From Verrucomicrobiota bacterium (GTDB lineage: Bacteria; Verrucomicrobiota; Verrucomicrobiia; Verrucomicrobiales; DEV007): a stretch of DNA of 5,247 nucleotides. The DNA is taken from the NCBI GenBank assembly GCA_027618625.1, contig JAQCER010000316.1, positions 1 to 5,247 of the forward strand. The letters run 5' to 3'. The stretch's first letter is position 1. Each line of letters begins with the position of its first letter. Of the stretch, positions 1 to 5,247 are shown piece by piece. The notes beneath the pieces are model-generated. The model was not told the origin of the DNA. It did not search any database and saw only the letters and a list, made by a program, of their open reading frames with translations. The translations under genes and the position numbers were made by a program.

Positions 1-380
1 TCATCAAACTGAAATGGAGTCGTCTGCCGGTAGAGTTGATTGGAGCCAGGCCCGCTGGCAAAGAACATCTCAGGCAGGCCATCTCCTTCCAGATCGCCGA
101 TTGCTATTCCTCCGCAGGCGAAGCCTGATTGGTAGAGTCGTTTGAGCGGGTGGCTGGTATCGATCTTATTATTTTGGAACGTTATCCCGGTCCCATCCGG
201 GGAGAGTAGTGAAAAGAGCGACTCGCTGTCTGTGGTGGCGATGCGGGCAGGCAGATGTTCAGCTATGAGCGCCGTGCGGTCGTCGGTCTGAGCCAAAGCT
301 CCGCTGCAGATGATCAGCGGCAATACCGCTTTTGCGCAGATACGTTTAGCCCCGGTGACCAGTGATAAAATCAAACTCAT
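1..380 (-). CDS. Secreted FG-GAP/VCBS-repeat (CRTAC1-like) protein, 5' part only
   Basis: The first 126 codons read from ATG at 380 to the left edge without a stop; the rest lies outside the window. Residues 1-30 form a signal peptide: a basic stretch (AKRICAK, 11-17), a hydrophobic core (AVLPLIICSG, 18-27) and a likely cleavage after ALA at 30. Residues 87-119 form one FG-GAP/VCBS repeat, with the Ca-binding loop DLEGDGLPE (96-104) followed by MFFASG and NQLYRQ. In the canonical DxDxDGxxD loop, Glu replaces Asp at two positions here, a conservative change. In the family these repeats build a calcium-stabilised beta-propeller on exported proteins, and CRTAC1-type members usually carry several repeats and often an ASPIC/UnbV domain, neither visible here. 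No Shine-Dalgarno sequence precedes the ATG; a GTG directly before it (381-383) is an alternative start. The gene lies 133 bp after the lectin-like gene in the same direction, so co-transcription is possible. Substrate or ligand is unknown. Confidence 0.85.
   Translation of the reverse strand, partial: MSLILSLVTGAKRICAKAVLPLIICSGALAQTDDRTALIAEHLPARIATTDSESLFSLLSPDGTGITFQNNKIDTSHPLKRLYQSGFACGGIAIGDLEGDGLPEMFFASGPGSNQLYRQTTPFQFD
24..122 (-). repeat. FG-GAP/VCBS repeat unit within the partial CDS
   Basis: This encodes residues 87-119 of the partial protein. The pattern G-G-I-A-I-G-D, then an acidic loop, then M-F-F-A-S-G and N-Q-L-Y-R matches the first propeller blade of CRTAC1-like proteins. 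It is the only repeat visible before the window ends. Confidence 0.8.
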
Positions 381-394
381 CACGGTATTGAATC

Positions 395-421
395 ATCGGA
401 AGCCGTCTCTGCCAATCCGAT
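395..421 (-). other. Small inverted repeat upstream of the FG-GAP gene
   Basis: ATCGGA (395-400) and TCCGAT (416-421) form a perfect 6-bp inverted repeat with a 15-nt loop. Pairing can extend outward by about four more pairs if G-U wobbles are allowed. It ends about 15 nt before the ATG at 380, so in mRNA it would fall in the 5' leader. It is not followed by a T-tract, so it does not look like a terminator. It may be an operator, a leader structure or chance. Confidence 0.2.
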
Positions 422-513
422 AACCTATCAAATCAACACAATGAATTCATTTCCGCCCTCGCTGTATGAATCATCTGGAGGGCTTGTCGGCAACTGCTGC
501 CAAAGCGGCGCAA

Positions 514-2646
514 CTACCGTTCCTCGATGCGGTAGTAACGAACCGGCGATCCGAGAGGGATTCCGGTTTCGGTGAATGAGGTGGTGGCGCCTCCGCTGTC
601 GACGCCATCATCAATTTCATCATCAAAAACCAGTCCGTTGTCGTCGACTTCGCCCGAACCAGCAGAGACGGTATAGGTTCTGCCATCACGCGAGTTCCAG
701 GTCAAGGTGACGGAGACTGTGTCAGGCGCGGGATCGACTCCCGGCACGATCGCTCTTTCGATCCTCAGAATGCGGAAGCTCTCGCTCGTGCTGCCTGTCG
801 AGATCACGAGGTTGTCTATGAGGAGTGTTTCGTTGGCACCGCCGACACGGGCGGAAATGCCGAAGTTGTATTCCGCATGACCGACGAAGCTTGTCGCGAT
901 TTCGACGAAGTCTGCATTGGTCTGCAGTCCCTCGGTAGAAAAGGAGAGGCCAGCGACCGGATCATAGACGATGGCCACTGGACCGCCCACATCCGCCCCA
1001 TCATCGAGGATGATGCCATTGGTGAATTCCAGATCGGAGTCCGCTCCTCCGACTTTCTCGGCAATATTGACGCCCTGTTCCCCATCACCGTTCATCCAGG
1101 TGTCGATCTCAAAGGAGATGTTCTCAGTTACGGAACCGATTCCCGCCATACCTTCCTCGGCAGAGCCGAGTTCGCCGAGGGCAAAGTTTCCATAGTTGAA
1201 AGACATTCCATCCGCCGGATCGTTTTCGCCGGGGCCGTCAAGAATCGTCAGGTCAAATGTCGCCGTCCAGCCTTTATCGGAATTGGCGATCGGTGGGATA
1301 GTAAAGCTGGCAAATCCGCCTGCGACCCCATCACGGGTCAATTCGAGCTGGCCATCGACAATATTGGCTGTTCCGGCCATGACCGATCCATCCCCAAGAT
1401 CGGTCGTGCCATCATCAAATCCATCGAAACTTTGAACATATCCAACCGGCTTCGCCTGGGCTACGGTCGGGTCGCGACCTGCGAGAATTTCAGCGGCGTC
1501 TTTGACGAGATCGCCATCGGTATCGGCGAGATTTGGATCTGTTCCTGGCTGAGTGGTGCCATTGCCAGGATCATAGGCGAGGTCGGGATTCTCAACCCCG
1601 TCGGATAGTGTGTCACCATCAGTGTCAGCGTTAAGTGGATCGGTTCCCGTTGACGTGACTCCACTCCAGACTCCGTTGTTGGTTTCGACATTGTCGTTAA
1701 GACCATCACCATCGGTATCCGCTTTTTTCGGATCTGTTCCGCCGTCGCGCTCCATGATGTTGGTCACGCCATCCATGTCTGGATCGCCCGTTGCTCCCTG
1801 GTTGGGATCACCCTCGGCACCGTTGTTGTTCGGATTCTCACCATTATCTTCCGGGTCCAGCCCGTTTTTGAGCTCGTAGGAATCTGATAGTCCGTCGCCG
1901 TCGGTGTCAGCTGGCGTGCCAGTTTCGATGAGGAGGTTATCGATCAAGACAGTCTGGTTCGCTCCTCCCACGCGTGCGGAGAGGATAAAGGTGTATTCGT
2001 CGTCACCAACAAAATCGGTTGCCACTGCCTCAAACTCGGCATTCGTGAGCAGCCCAGTCGTAGAAAAGGAAACGCCCCCGTCGGGATCAAAAACGATCTC
2101 GACCTTCCCGTTCACTTGCGTTCCATCTTCAAGAATCGGCCCGTTGGTGAACTCGAGGTTTTTGTCTACCCCATCGACCTTCTCAGCGATATTGACACCC
2201 TGTTCGGCATCGAAGTTCATCCAGGTATCGATCTCAAAGGAGATGTTTTCAGTGACAGAGCTAATTCCTGCCATGCCTTCCTCAGCGGAGCCAAGCTCAC
2301 CCAGCTCTGCATTTCCGTAATTGAGGGACAATCCGTCTGCCGGCTCGTTGGCGCCCTCGCTATCGGAGATCGTAAGATCGAACGTGGCAGTCCAGCCGGT
2401 TGATGAGTTTTCTAACGGGGGAATCGAGAAGCTGGCAAAGCCGCCGGCGGCCCCGTCTGCGGTCAGTTCAAGCTGCTCGCCAATGATGTTTGCGGTTCCG
2501 GACATCACTGATCCATCTCCAAGTTCTGTCTCAAAGTCATCGAAGCCGTCAAAGTTCTGGAAATACGTCTCAGCCGAAGCCGTGAGACCCAGTCCTAGGA
2601 ACGCGAGTAAAGTAATAAAAATTGGCTTGTAGTGTGATTGCTTCAT
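514..2646 (-). CDS. Secreted tandem L-type-lectin-like protein with TSP3-like calcium-binding linker
   Basis: This is a complete 710-residue protein (ATG at 2646, TAG at 514-516). Residues 1-25 are a signal peptide, with cleavage expected after ASA. Residues 27-243 and 402-618 are two homologous beta-rich domains. Each has PADG(L/M)S(L/F)NYG (102-111 and 477-486) and FEIDTWMN (137-144 and 512-519), which resemble the sugar-binding Asp loop and the ExDTYxN metal site of legume lectins. Residues 247-393 hold about five TSP3-like acidic repeats (DTDGDGLSD, DPDMDGVTN, DTDGDGLND, DTDGDTLSD, DTDGDLVKD), a family that binds calcium. Residues 621-710 contain VTLTWNSRDGRTYTV and end in RYYRIEER, a C-terminal beta domain common in verrucomicrobial exoproteins. 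No LPXTG, PEP-CTERM or C-terminal membrane segment is visible, so surface anchoring is unclear. No clear ribosome-binding site precedes the ATG, but the signal peptide fits this start. A glycan-binding adhesion or scavenging role is inferred; the ligand is unknown, and a non-lectin jelly-roll domain is the main alternative. Confidence 0.88.
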   Translation of the reverse strand: MKQSHYKPIFITLLAFLGLGLTASAETYFQNFDGFDDFETELGDGSVMSGTANIIGEQLELTADGAAGGFASFSIPPLENSSTGWTATFDLTISDSEGANEPADGLSLNYGNAELGELGSAEEGMAGISSVTENISFEIDTWMNFDAEQGVNIAEKVDGVDKNLEFTNGPILEDGTQVNGKVEIVFDPDGGVSFSTTGLLTNAEFEAVATDFVGDDEYTFILSARVGGANQTVLIDNLLIETGTPADTDGDGLSDSYELKNGLDPEDNGENPNNNGAEGDPNQGATGDPDMDGVTNIMERDGGTDPKKADTDGDGLNDNVETNNGVWSGVTSTGTDPLNADTDGDTLSDGVENPDLAYDPGNGTTQPGTDPNLADTDGDLVKDAAEILAGRDPTVAQAKPVGYVQSFDGFDDGTTDLGDGSVMAGTANIVDGQLELTRDGVAGGFASFTIPPIANSDKGWTATFDLTILDGPGENDPADGMSFNYGNFALGELGSAEEGMAGIGSVTENISFEIDTWMNGDGEQGVNIAEKVGGADSDLEFTNGIILDDGADVGGPVAIVYDPVAGLSFSTEGLQTNADFVEIATSFVGHAEYNFGISARVGGANETLLIDNLVISTGSTSESFRILRIERAIVPGVDPAPDTVSVTLTWNSRDGRTYTVSAGSGEVDDNGLVFDDEIDDGVDSGGATTSFTETGIPLGSPVRYYRIEER
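793..1428 (-). repeat. Lectin-like domain copy 2 (intragenic duplication)
   Basis: This encodes residues 407-618. It retains the same candidate site residues as copy 1: D479 in PADG, then E513, D515, N519 and perhaps E523. The DNA of the two copies differs at many third codon positions. The longest exact match noticed is about 20 bp (1103-1122 and 2228-2247), so the duplication is not recent. Confidence 0.9.
1468..1908 (-). repeat. Thrombospondin type 3-like acidic repeats linking the two lectin-like domains
   Basis: This encodes residues 247-393. About five units start with a D-x-D-x-D-G/T core and most end in a T-D-P, R-D-P or L-D-P tripeptide (starts at 247, 288, 310, 341 and 375). Unit lengths are irregular, with Asn/Gly-rich insertions (NPNNNGAEGDPNQG, 271-284). 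In known TSP3 repeats the aspartates coordinate calcium and make a compact, fairly rigid rod, which would set the spacing of the two flanking domains. Confidence 0.85.
1918..2553 (-). repeat. Lectin-like domain copy 1 (intragenic duplication)
   Basis: This encodes residues 32-243 of the secreted protein. It aligns with copy 2 at 793-1428 at a constant offset of 375 codons and without gaps. A hand count gives about 155 identical residues of 212. The putative metal ligands by analogy with concanavalin A are E138, D140, N144 and perhaps E148. Confidence 0.9.
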
Positions 2647-2950
2647 AGGGAATTGGGTCTGGATAATTCACTTACCGAAAGTTGTCGCGGACGCTAAGGG
2701 CAGAACTCAGAGAGTCAAACCTTGATCCTCTCAATTGAAGGAGACTATCGGAACGATGATGAATAGGTTGTGAAGCGCTCTGTGCCACCAAAGCTTCCGT
2801 CTATTCTCTTTTCACTTATCCGCGAGGGATGGAGCGAGGTCGGCTCGAGCGGGAAATGCTTGATTGCGATCGGAAATTGGCAACGATGGAGGGCATGTTA
2901 GTGACTCGTGACAACAGATCATCCCGGTGGCGACGTGGTGCCGCACGTTT
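2647..2950. other. Divergent intergenic region (304 bp)
   Basis: This gap lies between the outward-facing start codons of the lectin-like gene and the membrane gene, so it must carry promoters for both directions. No convincing -35/-10 pair was found on either strand. TTGACT on the minus strand (2713-2718) and TTGGCA on the plus strand (2877-2882) resemble -35 boxes but lack a good -10 box at normal spacing. No long inverted repeat, riboswitch-like fold or tRNA was seen. A 41-codon plus-strand reading frame (2829-2954) overlaps the start of the membrane gene and is discussed under findings. Confidence 0.6.
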
Positions 2951-5247
2951 ATGAGTAAACCTCGCGGGAAAAAAGCACTGGCCCAGAAGACTCCCGGTAG
3001 CGGCAGCTCGGACGGTTTGTTTTGGGTCGTAACCCTGTGCTTTTTCTTATCGGGCGCAGCGGGTCTTATCTATCAAATGGTGTGGATGCGCCACTTGGCA
3101 ACTGTCTTCGGAACATCCGAATTGGCGATCGTTGCCGTCCTCGTCGCGTACATGGGCGGATTGGCGGTCGGCGCATGGGCAGCGTCGAAATTTTTGAAGA
3201 ACGTGCAGCGGCCGATATTTGTCTACGCTGTTCTGGAAATTTTCATTGCCGGGTCGGCAGTGGTTGTTCCTTTGCTAATCTGGCTGGTTGATCGCCTTTA
3301 CACCGGGATGCTTGGGGGACAGGCGATGTTGCCAGAGGATGGTGGAATTACCGAGGCCGTTGCGAACCTTCTGCTGGGGTGCGTTGTGTTGATCGTCCCG
3401 ACAGCCTGCATGGGCGCTACTCTACCGATCCTCGCAAAGGGAGTCGTGCACCGTTCCGAGGAAATTGGTCGTCGAATCGGGTGGCTGTACGCGCTGAATA
3501 CGTTTGGAGCAGTCGCTGGCACGGTCAGCGCGGCCTTTTTCCTTATACCCCATCTGGGCTTGTGGCGCACATCGTTCGTCGGCTTCGGTCTCAATTGTTT
3601 CGTAGCGGTGCTGGGATGGTCGGTGGCAAAGAGAGGCGGGGAATCTGTGGCTGAGGCGGTAGATAGTACCGTGCAGGCGCCGAAGTCAGGCAGCGCTTTT
3701 CCCAATATCATCCTGGCAGTGATGTTCATTTCGGGAGGTGTTGCCTTTGCTTATGAAGTGCTCTGGGCGCGCTTGTTAGCGCATGTGTTAGGGGGTAGTC
3801 TGTATGCCTTTGCCACGATGCTTGCCGCCTTCCTTTCAGGAATCGCGATCGGGGGATTGTTGGGGGCGAAAATTGCCCGAGACCAGCGCCGGTCCTGTTA
3901 CTGGCTGGCTGGGGTTGAGATCGGCACCGGGACACTCACTGCGATCATTTTCACGATCGTTACTTCCGATCAGTTCGGGGGTGGGACTCCGACTTTGGCA
4001 GGCCAGGCATTTCTCTGTGCGTTGATCCTGATGCCGGCGACACTCTGTTTGGGCGCAACTTTCCCGTTGGCGGTTCGCACCCTGACGGACGATCCAGCGG
4101 ATGCAGGCGGTTCTGCCGCGCGCGTTTACTCCTGGAACACGATTGGTGCAATTGCAGGTGCCGTTGGCGCAGGTTACTTTCTGATTCCAGCCATCGGCTA
4201 CTCGGCGACGTTCAAGTGGGCGATCTCAGTCAACGTTCTACTGGGGGCAGTGGTGCTGATAGCGGTTCGCCCGGTGCCCAGGCCTTTCGCGATCGGGGCG
4301 TTCGTGATTTTTGTGGCAAGTCTTACGTTCTACAACCCCAAGCCTCCACTACGACTGTTGACGATGTCGCCATTTTCAAAAGAACAGGCCTCGCCTGGCA
4401 CCAATCCAGAATTGATGCATCACGCGGTCGGGCGCTCGGCGACTGTGGCCGTCCTGCGACGACAGGGAAGCTTCGTAATACGCACGAACGGTTTGCCGGA
4501 AGCGGAGATCTTTCCGAAAGGTGCTGCCAGTTTGTCCTATACCCACATTCGTTGGCTGCCCGCACTGCCTAAAGTCCTGCGCCCTGAGACAGATTCGCTG
4601 CTTGTGGTCGGTTTCGGCGGCGGAGCCCTGCTGGAGAATGTCCCCAGCGGCTACCAATCAGTGGACGTTGTCGAACTGGAGGCCGAAGTGATTGAGGCGA
4701 ACCGTGCCATCGCGGATCTGAGAGCGAGCGATCCGTTGCAGGACGACCGGATCAACATTGTCATCAATGATGCGCGCGGAGCAATGAAGCTCACCGCAAA
4801 GCAATATGGAGCGATCGTGTCACAACCGTCTCACCCGTGGACTGCGGGGGCTTCCCATCTATACACAGAAGAGTTTGTCAGGCTGGCCGGAGAACGTCTG
4901 AAACCGGGAGGAATCTTTGTCCAATGGCTGGGATCCCAGTTTGTCGATGAACGGCTCATGCGTTCGTTTTGTGCCACTATTCTCCAGGTCTTTCCACATG
5001 TTCAACTCTACCTGATCGGTGATAACTTTCTGTTCGTCGGGTCTGACGCATCGCTTGACGAAAAGCTGTTCTCAGATGAAAGCGACGGCAAATCGGTCTT
5101 TCACCTGAGCGACTATCCGAAACTATCCTACATGGAGGATCTGCTCGCTGTTCTGCTTTGTGATGAGGCTGGTTGTCGCAAGCTGGCTGCCGGGCATGAT
5201 CCGATTACCGACGATCGCAACCTCATGGCCACCGGTCACAGGCCTGG
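2951..5247 (+). CDS. Fused polytopic membrane/spermidine-synthase-like protein, 3' end missing
   Basis: The frame is open from ATG at 2951 to the right edge, giving 765 codons without a stop. After a basic N-terminus, residues 23-460 hold about 12-13 hydrophobic segments in two homologous halves: FFLSGAAGLIYQMVW (31-45) pairs with MFISGGVAFAYEVLW (258-272), and PTACMGATLPILAKG (150-164) pairs with MPATLCLGATFPLAV (361-375). Residues from about 490 to 690 form a spermidine-synthase-like Rossmann domain: a lead-in beta region (GRSATVAVL), the nucleotide-binding loop VVGFGGGALLENV (552-564), VELEAEV (574-580), NDARGAMKL (606-614) and LKPGGIFVQW (650-659). The layout matches the family annotated as fused MFS/spermidine synthase, whose substrate is not established to my knowledge. 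Active-site residues differ from true polyamine synthases: Gln625 and His628 replace the two conserved aspartates. TDDRNLMAT (753-761) matches the usual C-terminal TDD motif of the family, so the catalytic-like domain is nearly complete and further sequence beyond the edge may be an extra domain. An in-frame stop at 2909-2911 limits upstream extension; GTG at 2927 is the only notable alternative start. No Shine-Dalgarno sequence is evident. Confidence 0.88.
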   Translation, partial: MSKPRGKKALAQKTPGSGSSDGLFWVVTLCFFLSGAAGLIYQMVWMRHLATVFGTSELAIVAVLVAYMGGLAVGAWAASKFLKNVQRPIFVYAVLEIFIAGSAVVVPLLIWLVDRLYTGMLGGQAMLPEDGGITEAVANLLLGCVVLIVPTACMGATLPILAKGVVHRSEEIGRRIGWLYALNTFGAVAGTVSAAFFLIPHLGLWRTSFVGFGLNCFVAVLGWSVAKRGGESVAEAVDSTVQAPKSGSAFPNIILAVMFISGGVAFAYEVLWARLLAHVLGGSLYAFATMLAAFLSGIAIGGLLGAKIARDQRRSCYWLAGVEIGTGTLTAIIFTIVTSDQFGGGTPTLAGQAFLCALILMPATLCLGATFPLAVRTLTDDPADAGGSAARVYSWNTIGAIAGAVGAGYFLIPAIGYSATFKWAISVNVLLGAVVLIAVRPVPRPFAIGAFVIFVASLTFYNPKPPLRLLTMSPFSKEQASPGTNPELMHHAVGRSATVAVLRRQGSFVIRTNGLPEAEIFPKGAASLSYTHIRWLPALPKVLRPETDSLLVVGFGGGALLENVPSGYQSVDVVELEAEVIEANRAIADLRASDPLQDDRINIVINDARGAMKLTAKQYGAIVSQPSHPWTAGASHLYTEEFVRLAGERLKPGGIFVQWLGSQFVDERLMRSFCATILQVFPHVQLYLIGDNFLFVGSDASLDEKLFSDESDGKSVFHLSDYPKLSYMEDLLAVLLCDEAGCRKLAAGHDPITDDRNLMATGHRP

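Noticed and set aside
291..320. Cys25 of the FG-GAP protein as a lipoprotein cleavage site
   Set aside because: The residues before the Cys are L-I-I, lacking the small residue required at -1, while a good signal peptidase I site (ALA) lies five residues further on.
487..503. A short hairpin just downstream of the lectin-like gene as a terminator
   Set aside because: The stem is only about six pairs including a wobble, and no T-tract follows on the minus strand.
877..1608. A 243-codon plus-strand open frame running antisense to the lectin-like gene
   Set aside because: It lies wholly inside a well-supported coding region, its composition mirrors the opposite strand, and its translation shows no domain or signal. 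The similar antisense frame at 2116-2403 is the matching shadow in the other domain copy.
793..2553. The duplication as an assembly error or recent tandem repeat
   Set aside because: The two copies differ at many third codon positions and at about 57 residues, and they are separated by a distinct TSP3-like segment, so this is a genuine old duplication.
2713..2718. TTGACT on the minus strand as a -35 box for the lectin-like gene
   Set aside because: No A/T-rich -10 hexamer occurs at 16-18 nt spacing; the segment there is GC-rich.
3298..3729. A 143-codon minus-strand open frame inside the membrane gene
   Set aside because: It is antisense to a continuous frame with clear membrane and motif structure, and its translation is low in recognisable features and rich in Pro, Arg and Thr, as expected for a shadow frame.

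Overview
The window looks like chromosomal DNA from a member of the Verrucomicrobiota, or possibly a related PVC bacterium. The evidence is moderate GC, few recognisable Shine-Dalgarno sequences, and three protein types common in that group: an FG-GAP/CRTAC1-like secreted protein, a large secreted protein with calcium-binding thrombospondin type 3 (TSP3)-like repeats and the C-terminal beta domain typical of verrucomicrobial exoproteins, and a membrane-embedded spermidine-synthase-like protein. The assignment rests on recalled family style, not on a marker gene.

Layout. On the minus strand, a secreted tandem-lectin protein (2646 down to 514) is followed after a 133-bp gap by the first 126 codons of an FG-GAP/VCBS-repeat protein (380 down to the left edge). 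A 304-bp intergenic region (2647-2950) separates these from a divergent plus-strand gene (2951 to beyond the right edge). That gene has 765 visible codons and encodes a fused polytopic-membrane/spermidine-synthase-like protein. Both edge genes are cut by the window. No RNA gene, insertion sequence, CRISPR array or convincing terminator was seen.

The most notable content is the 710-residue secreted protein. Two copies of a roughly 212-residue domain align without a gap at a constant 1125-bp offset, with about 73% identity by hand count. Each copy keeps an E-x-D-T-W-x-N motif and an upstream P-A-D-G motif that resemble the metal and sugar sites of legume (L-type) lectins. The copies are joined by about five TSP3-like acidic repeats, which suggests a calcium-dependent, possibly bivalent, extracellular glycan binder.

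The second notable point is in the plus-strand gene. Its aminopropyltransferase-like domain has Gln and His where polyamine synthases carry their two active-site aspartates, so it is unlikely to make spermidine. The two minus-strand genes share orientation and export signals and could both act at the cell surface. Nothing in the sequence ties them functionally to the divergent membrane gene.
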